DNA from: Aquimarina sp.
GTDB taxonomy: Bacteria > Bacteroidota > Bacteroidia > Flavobacteriales > Flavobacteriaceae
Length of the DNA: 6,971 nt
NCBI GenBank assembly: GCA_020628975.1
Contig: JAHDEF010000086.1
Coordinates: 1-6,971 of the forward strand
Direction: 5' to 3'
Part shown: piece by piece, positions 1 to 6,158 of the stretch
Layout: every line of letters begins with the position of its first letter
Position numbering within the stretch: position 1 is the first letter of the stretch
Notes under the pieces: generated by a model
Databases searched by the model: none
Seen by the model: only the letters and a program-made list of their open reading frames with translations
Told to the model about the DNA's origin: nothing
Made by a program: the position numbers and the translations under genes

Positions 1-91
1 TAGAAATTCTTACCTCAAGACTTTAAAAAATTCTTATTAACCATTGTATTAAGAAAATTTAATAACCGCAATCACTAACAATATGAATTGC

Positions 92-147
92 GTCACGAGC
101 TTGTCTAAAAAGTAATTTTAACGAAGGCTGAGCGATAGTCGAAGCCT
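92..147. repeat. Degenerate REP-like intergenic repeat with hairpin
   Basis: The stretch contains GAGCTTGTC at 97-105 and, 20 nt further on, AGGCT (125-129) paired with AGCCT (143-147). An inner CGA/TCG pair (134-135 region and 139-141) sits around a TAG loop. From memory, 'GAGCTTGTC' and 'GGCTGAGCG...AGTCGAAGCC' are typical pieces of short palindromic intergenic repeats scattered through many Flavobacteriia genomes. The copy here looks eroded. It is relatively G+C-rich within AT-rich surroundings. Its role, if any, is unknown; membership in a repeat family is my inference. Confidence 0.45.
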
Positions 148-285
148 GTTAATTAAATGGTACTCAAATTTTATTTCAACATTATTTAATGTGCAATTAT
201 AAGATTCTTGACTTTTCAAACAGCCTCATCTAATTAAGGATATAAAAACCAATATGATGAGATTTCTTTCAAGCAAGGAACGACG

Positions 286-302
286 AAAACGGATATCGTT
301 TT
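286..302. other. Small perfect hairpin, AAAACG/CGTTTT
   Basis: A six-base arm at 286-291 is perfectly complementary to 297-302 across a five-base loop (GATAT). The second arm ends in TTTT, so it could act as a weak terminator for a transcript entering from the left, but only two of its six pairs are G-C. It may also be chance in AT-rich DNA. Confidence 0.25.
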
Positions 303-358
303 ACTAATTAAAAGTATAAATTGAGAAAACTATGAATTCGGATTTTTAGAAATTTTAT

Positions 359-386
359 GGTGTTTTTAGTGATCAAGCACCTTTTT
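359..386 (+). terminator. Terminator-like hairpin before fbp
   Basis: GGTG at 359-362 pairs with CACC at 378-381. The stem extends inward by one G-T wobble (363/377) and two A-T pairs (364/376, 365/375), giving seven pairs around a nine-base loop. Five T residues follow directly at 382-386. This is the layout of a rho-independent terminator, although the stem is short. It ends 40 nt before the fbp ATG. It could close an upstream transcription unit, or act as an attenuator inside an fbp leader; the sequence does not decide between them. Confidence 0.4.
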
Positions 387-426
387 CCGTTTAAGATTCA
401 TTAACTTATCTTCATAAAACTTATTT

Positions 427-1470
427 ATGAAGCACAGAAGCAGAACTTTAGGAGAATTTATAATAGAAAATCAAGCAGACTTCCCGTATGCCAACGGAGA
501 ATTATCAAGGCTAATAAACTCCATAAGACTTGCTGCTAAAGTGGTTAGCCACAAAGTCAACAAAGCAGGATTAGTAGATATTACTGGTGCTGCTGGCGAA
601 GTTAATATTCAAGGAGAAAATCAACAAAAGTTAGATGTATTTGCTAATGAGACTTTTATAAATTCTTTGGTAAATAGAGAAATTGTATGTGGAATCGCTT
701 CTGAAGAAAACGATAACTTTATTACTATTAAAGGTCAAAATAAGGATCATAAAAATAAATATGTCCTTTTAATGGATCCGCTAGACGGAAGCTCTAACAT
801 CGACGTTAACGCTTCAGTCGGCACCATATTTTCAATCTATCGCCGAGTTACACCTGTTGGAACTCCAGTAACTATGGAAGATTTTCTTCAACCAGGAAAT
901 TTACAAGTAGCTGCTGGTTATATCGTTTATGGAACTTCTACTATTTTAGTATATTCTACCGGAAATGGTGTTAATGGATTTACACTTAATCCTGCTTTAG
1001 GCACCTATTATTTATCTCATCCAGATATTAAAATTCCTAAAGACGGAACCATATACTCGGTCAACGAGGGACATTACAGACAATTTCCACAAGGCATAAA
1101 AAATTACATCAAATACTGTCAAGAAGAAAAAGAAAATCGTCCCTATACTTCTCGCTATATTGGGTCATTAGCCAATGATATGCATAGAAATTTATTAAAA
1201 GGCGGTATTTATATGTATCCAAGTTCTAGAAAAGCACCGAAAGGAAAATTAAGATTATTATATGAATGTAACCCTATCGCTTTTATTGTTGAACAAGCTG
1301 GCGGAAAAGCTATTGACGGCTATCAGCGCATTTTAGATATAAAACCAACCGAACTTCACGAACGTATTCCTTTTGTATGTGGAAGTAGCAATATGGTTGA
1401 TAAAGTAGAAGAATTTATGCTTACAGCAGAAGATAATACATCAAACACACTACTTAAATCCGTCAATTGA
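427..1470 (+). CDS. fbp: Class I fructose-1,6-bisphosphatase
   Basis: This cytoplasmic enzyme hydrolyses fructose 1,6-bisphosphate to fructose 6-phosphate and phosphate, the committed step of gluconeogenesis. The 347 residues carry the class I signatures in order: SEEN at 92-95 with metal-binding glutamates, DPLDGSSNID at 117-126 (metal and phosphate binding), the substrate region RYIGSLANDMHR at 243-254, and the family pattern GKLRLLYECNPIA at 273-285 with the metal ligand Glu280. Residues resembling the AMP inhibitor site of the mammalian enzyme are present (GEL at 24-26, Lys111-Tyr112, the arginines of IYRR at 137-140), so AMP inhibition is plausible. It is slightly longer than the usual 330-340 residues owing to a polar C-terminal tail. 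The ATG at 427 fits the family N-terminus (TLGEFI at 7-12). No Shine-Dalgarno sequence precedes it. The identification is firm. Confidence 0.97.
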   Translation: MKHRSRTLGEFIIENQADFPYANGELSRLINSIRLAAKVVSHKVNKAGLVDITGAAGEVNIQGENQQKLDVFANETFINSLVNREIVCGIASEENDNFITIKGQNKDHKNKYVLLMDPLDGSSNIDVNASVGTIFSIYRRVTPVGTPVTMEDFLQPGNLQVAAGYIVYGTSTILVYSTGNGVNGFTLNPALGTYYLSHPDIKIPKDGTIYSVNEGHYRQFPQGIKNYIKYCQEEKENRPYTSRYIGSLANDMHRNLLKGGIYMYPSSRKAPKGKLRLLYECNPIAFIVEQAGGKAIDGYQRILDIKPTELHERIPFVCGSSNMVDKVEEFMLTAEDNTSNTLLKSVN

Positions 1471-1533
1471 GAATAGGCGTTACAACGCATCAAAAAATAA
1501 TGCTAAAGAAGCGATGTGATCGAAAAAACCCCT

Positions 1534-1541
1534 TAGTTTTG
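1534..1541 (+). promoter_or_regulatory. Possible -7 promoter element before the SDR gene
   Basis: TAGTTTTG matches the Bacteroidota -7 consensus TAnnTTTG exactly and ends 6 nt before the ATG at 1548. No TTG/TTTG is seen at the usual distance upstream (about 1505-1516), so only half of the promoter is supported. If used, transcription would begin at or next to the start codon and give a leaderless or nearly leaderless mRNA. Confidence 0.3.
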
Positions 1542-1547
1542 CAATAG

Positions 1548-2666
1548 ATGAATTGTTTACTAACAGGAGCCACAGGAATTGTAGGAAGCCATATTTTATT
1601 TGAATGGCTTAAGAATGCTTTGATTGAAAAATCGGTCAACAAAATATATACGGTTATCCGTGAAACGTCGATTACGCCAAAAGAGCGACTGCTTCAAATC
1701 TTGAATGATAACGCACGCCCTGATTTTATGAATAATTTATCGATAGAAGATTGCTTATCGAAAATAGAAATTATTTCAGGCGATGTAGACTCTTTATCTA
1801 AAGAAAGTATTGCAAAATTACCTTGTGATACGGTATTGCATTGCGCAGGAAATACCAACTTACAACATACGGATATTACCGCTGAAGAAGTTAAAAAGGA
1901 AAACTACAATGTAACCCAACATTTGTTGCAAATACTTCCTAGATCTGTAAATCGTTTTATATACGTTAGCACTGCTTTTTCATTTGGAATTCAAGAAAAC
2001 AAAGTATCTGATAATATTGACAACCACAGTGTAACTTCTTTTCGAAATCCTTATGAAGGATCAAAATATGAATCTGAAAAGCTAGTTCGCAAATTCGGTG
2101 TTGATAAATCTATTCACACCCAAATACTAAGACCTAGTATTGTTTGTGGACGATTATTAGAAGCTCCTTTTTTTACCACACCAAAGTTTGATGTATTTTA
2201 CAGCTGGCCAATTTTTTTGCATCGTTATGCTAAAAAACACACTGACACTTTCAGAATTTGGATTGATAAAACTAGTGGCTTAAACATTGTACCTGTTGAT
2301 TTTGTAGCGAAAACAATTTTGCACGCTTACTTAAATCCTAAACTTGAAGAAGTAAATATTGTAAACCCGAAACCTATTCTTCATCAAGAATACTTAAGTA
2401 AAGTTCTTAGAGCATTTGGAATTGAAAATTTTGAGTATGTTTCTGAAAAACCATTGAATCTTAATCTTTTCGAAGAATTATATTACAAAACGATTGGACA
2501 GGTTTTTGAGAAATATGTTAGTATTCCTGATTTACGTTACGAGGCTACTCAGATAAAGCAATTGATCAAAGAATTTAATCTTGAGCTTTCTTTAGGTGTT
2601 CACCAGAACTTTATGAATCTTATTGATCATTCTATTGAAAAGAAATTCAAGAAAAGTTACATTTAA
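1548..2666 (+). CDS. Thioester-reductase-like extended SDR, NAD(P)-binding
   Basis: This 372-residue protein belongs to the extended short-chain dehydrogenase/reductase superfamily. It most resembles the NAD_binding_4 / thioester reductase group, related to the R domains of carboxylic acid reductases and NRPS release modules and to fatty acyl-CoA reductases. The Rossmann motif GATGIVG is at 7-13, Arg38 at the end of beta-strand 2 suggests NADPH, GDV is at 78-80 and HCAGNTN at 98-104. The catalytic set is YVSTAF (139-144) with Tyr169 and Lys173 in YEGSK, and RPSIVCGR follows at 195-202. The Rossmann fold begins at residue 3, so the ATG at 1548 is the only sensible start. There is no carrier-protein or adenylation domain, and none is encoded nearby, so the substrate (acyl-CoA, acyl-ACP or a sugar-like molecule) is unknown. 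The gene follows fbp after 77 nt and precedes another SDR gene by 32 nt. The family call is solid; the exact reaction is not known. Confidence 0.85.
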   Translation: MNCLLTGATGIVGSHILFEWLKNALIEKSVNKIYTVIRETSITPKERLLQILNDNARPDFMNNLSIEDCLSKIEIISGDVDSLSKESIAKLPCDTVLHCAGNTNLQHTDITAEEVKKENYNVTQHLLQILPRSVNRFIYVSTAFSFGIQENKVSDNIDNHSVTSFRNPYEGSKYESEKLVRKFGVDKSIHTQILRPSIVCGRLLEAPFFTTPKFDVFYSWPIFLHRYAKKHTDTFRIWIDKTSGLNIVPVDFVAKTILHAYLNPKLEEVNIVNPKPILHQEYLSKVLRAFGIENFEYVSEKPLNLNLFEELYYKTIGQVFEKYVSIPDLRYEATQIKQLIKEFNLELSLGVHQNFMNLIDHSIEKKFKKSYI

Positions 2667-2698
2667 TACTTCTTTTTAAGAATTAAAGTAGCTAATAA

Positions 2699-3520
2699 AT
2701 GCCTAAAAAGAAAATACTCATATTTGGTGGTAGTGGGTTCCTTGGAAACGCCTTGTACAAGGAATTGAATTCCTATTACAACACCTTCGCTACTTTTTGC
2801 AAAGACAATTTAAGTTTAGAAAAAAATCAGAAATTTTACCCTTTTGATTTTGAACAAGACCCTGTATCTATTCTTCTAGAAAACATTAAACCAGATATTA
2901 TTATATCTGCGGTTCGAGGGAATTTTACTTCACAAATTCATTTTCACAATGAACTTGTGTCATGGGTCTATAAAAATGATTGCAAAATTATTTTTTTAAG
3001 TAGCGCAAACGTTTTTGATCGATTCACCAATTACCCCTCTTACGAATACGACAAAACCCTTAGTGAAAGTATTTACGGCCATTTCAAAATCAAAATTGAA
3101 AATGCTTTAATGCGACTTCCTGCAAATAAATATGTAATTGCTAGAGTACCGATGATTTATGGCCACGGTTCCGAACGTATTCAGGAAATAAAAACCCTAC
3201 ACCATTTAAAATTACCAATAGAAATTTTTCCTAATGTGATTACAAATGCAACCACGGTTTCACGATTCACCCAACAAATCCATTATTTAATTAACCGAAA
3301 CAAGAAAGGAATATTTCATTTAGGAAGTAAAGACCTAACCCATCACAGCGACCTAATCGAAGAAATCTGTACCACCTTAAAGTTAACCAATCCTATTTTT
3401 AAAAAAGTTTTTGATAGTAACGACGATAGATACTTAGCCATTTTACCCAAAGACAATCAATTACCTAAATATTTACAGTTTACGATAGACGATGTAGTCA
3501 AAGAAAGTTTGAAGGTATAA
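2699..3520 (+). CDS. RmlD-like SDR / sugar-nucleotide-binding oxidoreductase
   Basis: This 273-residue extended SDR has the nucleotide-binding motif GGSGFLG at 10-16. It has a strand ending in LSSANVFD (100-107), where RmlD-type reductases have STDYVFD. The catalytic pair is Tyr126 and Lys130 (YGHFK), and VIARVPMIYGHG lies at 146-157, comparable to the 'R.s.vyG' segment of dTDP-4-dehydrorhamnose reductases. The C-terminal part (247-272) resembles the end of RmlD proteins, where the substrate-binding domain closes. Its length is close to the usual 280-300 for RmlD. No other rhamnose genes (rmlA, rmlB, rmlC) are visible, so I do not name it rmlD. It lies 32 nt behind another SDR gene on the same strand, probably in the same transcript. 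The ATG at 2699 sits directly before the Rossmann strand (KKKILIFG), supporting the start. No clear ribosome binding site is seen. Confidence 0.8.
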   Translation: MPKKKILIFGGSGFLGNALYKELNSYYNTFATFCKDNLSLEKNQKFYPFDFEQDPVSILLENIKPDIIISAVRGNFTSQIHFHNELVSWVYKNDCKIIFLSSANVFDRFTNYPSYEYDKTLSESIYGHFKIKIENALMRLPANKYVIARVPMIYGHGSERIQEIKTLHHLKLPIEIFPNVITNATTVSRFTQQIHYLINRNKKGIFHLGSKDLTHHSDLIEEICTTLKLTNPIFKKVFDSNDDRYLAILPKDNQLPKYLQFTIDDVVKESLKV

Positions 3521-3542
3521 TTATCGTGTATTAAATAATATT

Positions 3543-3686
3543 TTATGATCTATACATAAACTTTAGTGTTATTTCCATTACACTTCCTGAAATCTGATAT
3601 CCGAACACTAACACACTTAAAACAAAAATTTGCTTTCCCAAAGCCTTCTGCTTATGTTTGTATTCTTGATAAAAAACACATTCCAT
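3543..3686 (-). CDS. Possible small single-pass membrane protein, 47 aa
   Basis: On the minus strand, ATG at 3686-3684 opens 47 codons ending at TAA (3545-3543), filling almost the whole gap between the RmlD-like gene and yebC. The predicted protein has a basic stretch (KHKQKALGK, 10-18) followed by a hydrophobic segment at about 20-36, the pattern of a small membrane protein with its N-terminus in the cytoplasm. Codon choice (GAA, AAA, CAA, TTA, GGA) resembles that of the neighbouring genes. Against it: the open frame continues upstream as an antisense shadow of yebC, no ribosome binding site or minus-strand promoter is visible, and the yebC promoter lies inside it. I do not recognise a family. 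It may be chance, or a remnant of a decayed gene. Confidence 0.25.
   Translation of the reverse strand: MECVFYQEYKHKQKALGKQIFVLSVLVFGYQISGSVMEITLKFMYRS
3629..3660 (+). promoter_or_regulatory. Bacteroidota-type promoter of yebC
   Basis: TTTG at 3629-3632 and TATGTTTG at 3653-3660 are separated by 20 nt. This matches the -33 (TTTG/TTG) and -7 (TAnnTTTG) elements recognised by the primary sigma factor of Bacteroides and Flavobacterium. Transcription would begin near 3666-3668, giving a leader of about 17-19 nt before the yebC ATG. It is the best promoter match in the window. Confidence 0.7.
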
Positions 3687-4407
3687 GGGAAGAGCATTTG
3701 AGTTCAGAAAAGCTAGGAAAATGAAGCGCTGGTCTGCTATGGCAAAGACTTTTACGCGTATAGGAAAAGATATTGTAATGGCCGTTAAAGAAGGTGGCCC
3801 TGATCCTGACGCCAACTCACGTTTACGTGCGGTGATACAAAATGCCAAGGCTGCTAACATGCCTAAAGACAATGTTGAGCGTGCCATTAAAAGAGCTTCT
3901 GACAAAGACCAAGGGGATTACAAAGAAGTATTGTTCGAAGGTTACGCACCACATGGTATTGCTATACTTGTCGAAACGGCTACTGATAACAACAACCGTA
4001 CTGTAGCTAATGTTCGCGCTCATTTCAATAAATGTAACGGAAATTTAGGGACTTCAGGTTCTGTAGAGTTTATGTTCGACCATACCTGTAATTTTAAAAT
4101 TAAGGGTGATGGCTTAGATCCAGAAGAATTGGAATTAGAGTTTATAGATTTTGGTGCTGAAGAAATTTTTATTGATGAAGAAGATAATACCATAATGATT
4201 TATGGGCCTTTTGGAAGCTTTGGAGCTATCCAAAAAGAATTGGAAAATCGTGAAATTGAAATTGTATCTTCGGGCTTCGAGCGTATTCCACAAGTTACAA
4301 AAGCGCTAAGTGGTGATGCACTTGCAGAAGTTGAAAAATTATTAGAAAGATTGGAAGAAGATGATGACGTTCAAAATGTTTACCATTCTATGGTAGAAGC
4401 AGAATAA
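3685..4407 (+). CDS. yebC: YebC/PmpR family (TACO1-like) protein
   Basis: This 240-residue cytoplasmic protein belongs to the YebC family. Members have been described as DNA-binding regulators (PmpR in Pseudomonas). More recently members, and the mitochondrial relative TACO1, have been linked to translation through polyproline stretches. Family landmarks in order are GRAFEFRKARKMKRWSAMAK (2-21), KEGGPDPDANSRLR (35-48), NMPKDNVERAIKRA (58-71), EGYAPHGIAILVE (85-97), GTSGSVEFMF (122-131) and the acidic C-terminus LLERLEEDDDVQNVYH (219-234). The 'GRAFEFRKARKMKRW' beginning is the form seen in Bacteroidota, as against the GHSKW beginning of proteobacterial YebC, and it fixes the start at 3685. 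A strong promoter match lies 25-56 nt upstream. The start lies in CCATGG, which also places an ATG on the opposite strand. parA follows after 80 nt. Family membership is certain; which YebC subtype or function applies here is not. Confidence 0.96.
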   Translation: MGRAFEFRKARKMKRWSAMAKTFTRIGKDIVMAVKEGGPDPDANSRLRAVIQNAKAANMPKDNVERAIKRASDKDQGDYKEVLFEGYAPHGIAILVETATDNNNRTVANVRAHFNKCNGNLGTSGSVEFMFDHTCNFKIKGDGLDPEELELEFIDFGAEEIFIDEEDNTIMIYGPFGSFGAIQKELENREIEIVSSGFERIPQVTKALSGDALAEVEKLLERLEEDDDVQNVYHSMVEAE

Positions 4408-4487
4408 GTCTTTTTTAGTAACACAAATCGTCGTATAACTTATTTCGAAACAAAAAATTAAACTAACATTCAAATTACACCTACTAC

Positions 4488-5252
4488 ATGGGAAAAATTA
4501 TTGCTATAGCAAATCAAAAAGGTGGCGTTGGTAAAACTACCACATCGGTAAATCTTGCTGCTTCTTTAGGTGTACTTGAAAAAAAGATATTACTTATTGA
4601 TGCTGACCCACAAGCCAATGCGAGCTCAGGATTAGGGATTGATGTTGAAACTGTTGAAGTGGGTACTTATCAGTTATTAGAACATACCGCATCAGCCGCT
4701 GAATGCATTATGGCAACATCGGCACCCAATGTAGATATTATTCCTGCTCATATTGACTTAGTAGCTATAGAAATTGAACTAGTCGACAAGCCTAAACGTG
4801 AGTATATGCTAAAAAAAGCATTGGGAGATATTCAAAACAACTACGATTTTATTCTTATTGACTGTGCTCCATCGTTGGGATTACTTACTCTAAATGCATT
4901 GACGGCATCAAATTCAGTAGTAATTCCTATCCAGTGCGAATATTTTGCTTTAGAAGGCTTAGGGAAATTATTAAACACCATCAAAAGTGTTCAAAAAATT
5001 CATAACGCCGAATTAGATATTGAAGGCTTACTGTTAACCATGTATGATGCTCGTTTACGCTTATCAAATCAGGTAGTTGAAGAAGTTACTAAACACTTCA
5101 ACGATATGGTTTTCAAAACAATTATTCAAAGAAATGTACGTTTAAGTGAAGCACCAAGTTTTGGAGAAAGCATTATTAATTTTGATGCTTCTAGTAAAGG
5201 GGCTCAAAACTATTTGAGTTTAGCAAACGAAATTATAGAAAACAACAAGTAA
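4488..5252 (+). CDS. parA: Chromosome partitioning ATPase ParA (Soj)
   Basis: This is a Walker-type ATPase of 254 residues that binds the nucleoid in its ATP form and, with ParB, moves the replication origins apart. The deviant Walker A motif KGGVGKTT is at 11-18 with signature Lys11 and nucleotide-binding Lys16. Walker A' (LLIDADPQAN) is at 35-44, Walker B (FILIDCAPSLG) at 121-131 with Asp125, and the arginine-bearing IQRNVRLSEAPSFG segment at 213-226. IQCEYFALEGL at 148-158 is also typical. There is no N-terminal DNA-binding extension, so this is the short chromosomal (Soj) type rather than a P1-plasmid ParA. Family length is about 250-260. The ATG at 4488 starts directly on the first beta strand. 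parB follows after 6 nt, clearly in one operon. No consensus promoter is visible in the 80 nt before it. Confidence 0.96.
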   Translation: MGKIIAIANQKGGVGKTTTSVNLAASLGVLEKKILLIDADPQANASSGLGIDVETVEVGTYQLLEHTASAAECIMATSAPNVDIIPAHIDLVAIEIELVDKPKREYMLKKALGDIQNNYDFILIDCAPSLGLLTLNALTASNSVVIPIQCEYFALEGLGKLLNTIKSVQKIHNAELDIEGLLLTMYDARLRLSNQVVEEVTKHFNDMVFKTIIQRNVRLSEAPSFGESIINFDASSKGAQNYLSLANEIIENNK

Positions 5253-5258
5253 GGATTT

Positions 5259-6158
5259 ATGGCGAAGAAAGCAGTAAAAAAACAAGCTCTTGGAAGGGGA
5301 CTTTCTGCATTATTGAAAGACCCTGAAAACGACATTCAATCTGCAACCGACAAAAATGCAGATAAGGTAGTGGGTAACATTATCGAGTTAGAGCTTAATG
5401 CTATAGAAGTCAACCCTTTTCAACCTCGAACCCATTTCAATGAAGAAACATTAAATGAGTTAGCTACTTCTATTCAAGAATTAGGGGTAATACAACCCAT
5501 TACGGTTCGTAAAACAAGTTTCAATAAGTATCAGTTAATTTCTGGAGAACGTCGATTTCGCGCTTCTAAGAAATTAGGACTCGAAACTATACCCGCATAT
5601 ATTCGCATTGCTGACGATAATGAGTCGCTAGAAATGGCTCTGGTTGAAAATATTCAACGCCATGATCTTGACCCTATTGAAATTGCTATTTCATATCAAC
5701 GTTTGATGGATGAAATTCAGCTTACGCAAGAAAAATTGAGTGATCGTGTGGGTAAAAAGCGCTCTACAATTGCTAACTACCTACGTCTTTTAAAACTTGA
5801 CCCTATTATCCAAACGGGTATGCGTGACGGTTTTTTAGGTATGGGGCATGGTCGAGCTTTAATTAATATAGAAGACCACAACCTTCAACTCGATGCTTAC
5901 GAACAAGTAATTGAAAAAGGCTTGTCGGTTCGTGCAACAGAAGAATTGGTAAGAAGTCTTACTAATAAAACAAATACGACAAAAGCCAACGTTACCGTTG
6001 TACCCGATTATATTAATAAGGGTAATCAAAAATTAGCTGAATTTTTTGGAGCTAAAATTGAAGTTAAAGCATCGGCAAATGGAAAAGGGAAAATTAGTAT
6101 TCCTTTTTCTTCAAAAGAGGATTTTAATCGTATTCAGAAATTATTAAATCTTGATTAG
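5259..6158 (+). CDS. parB: Chromosome partitioning protein ParB (Spo0J), CTP-dependent clamp
   Basis: ParB binds parS sites near the origin, loads as a CTP-dependent sliding clamp, and stimulates ParA. Visible in the 299 residues are the N-terminal ParA-contacting LGRGLSALL (11-19), NPFQPR (52-57), the CTP-binding GERRFRA (96-102), ENIQRHDLDPIE (130-141), and a helix-turn-helix region at about 155-180 (LTQEKLSDRVGKKRSTIANY). GMGHGRALINI is at 194-204 (a glycine replaces the usual alanine of GHARAL). The C-terminal dimerisation region is at 262-299. AAGGA (5251-5255), overlapping the parA stop, lies 3 nt before the ATG and is one of the few purine-rich leaders in the window. The 3' end overlaps the next gene by 8 nt. 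I saw no parS-like palindrome in the window. Confidence 0.96.
   Translation: MAKKAVKKQALGRGLSALLKDPENDIQSATDKNADKVVGNIIELELNAIEVNPFQPRTHFNEETLNELATSIQELGVIQPITVRKTSFNKYQLISGERRFRASKKLGLETIPAYIRIADDNESLEMALVENIQRHDLDPIEIAISYQRLMDEIQLTQEKLSDRVGKKRSTIANYLRLLKLDPIIQTGMRDGFLGMGHGRALINIEDHNLQLDAYEQVIEKGLSVRATEELVRSLTNKTNTTKANVTVVPDYINKGNQKLAEFFGAKIEVKASANGKGKISIPFSSKEDFNRIQKLLNLD

Larger units (their letters stand above)
1..426. other. Non-coding region upstream of fbp
   Basis: No convincing gene is visible on either strand. In two forward frames, short open stretches run in from the left edge and end at stops at 24-26 and 38-40, so the last few codons of an upstream gene could be here, but they are too short to identify. 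The rest is very AT-rich and holds three structured spots listed separately: a degenerate repeat with a hairpin (92-147), a hairpin at 286-302 and a terminator-like hairpin at 359-386. I found no TAnnTTTG match for the Bacteroidota -7 element on the plus strand, so the fbp promoter is not identified. Confidence 0.6.

Noticed and set aside
208..236. TTGACT, 17 nt, TAATTA: a sigma70-like -35/-10 pair
   Set aside because: It fits the E. coli consensus, but Bacteroidota primary sigma factors use TTTG/TAnnTTTG elements, and no gene starts close downstream; likely chance in AT-rich DNA.
407..414. TATCTTCA as an fbp promoter -7 element
   Set aside because: It differs from TAnnTTTG at both final positions and has no clear -33 partner.
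1477..1488. GCGTT-AC-AACGC inverted repeat after fbp as a terminator
   Set aside because: The loop would be only two bases and no T-run follows, so it does not make a credible terminator.
3523..3549. Imperfect AT-rich inverted repeat after the RmlD-like gene as a bidirectional terminator
   Set aside because: The stem has several mismatches and wobble pairs and almost no G-C pairs; similar matches are expected by chance at this base composition.
3687..3905. Upstream part of the minus-strand open frame ending at 3543, which would make a 120-residue protein
   Set aside because: It lies entirely antisense to the strongly conserved yebC coding sequence and its translation looks like a shadow; only the part outside yebC is considered.
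3823..4023. 66-codon minus-strand open frame inside yebC
   Set aside because: It is an antisense shadow of yebC with no family resemblance, promoter or ribosome binding site.
4441..4452. TTTCGAAA palindrome upstream of parA as a parS site
   Set aside because: It lacks the central CACGTG-type core and the 16-bp length of known parS sites. No parS-like 16-mer was seen elsewhere in the window.
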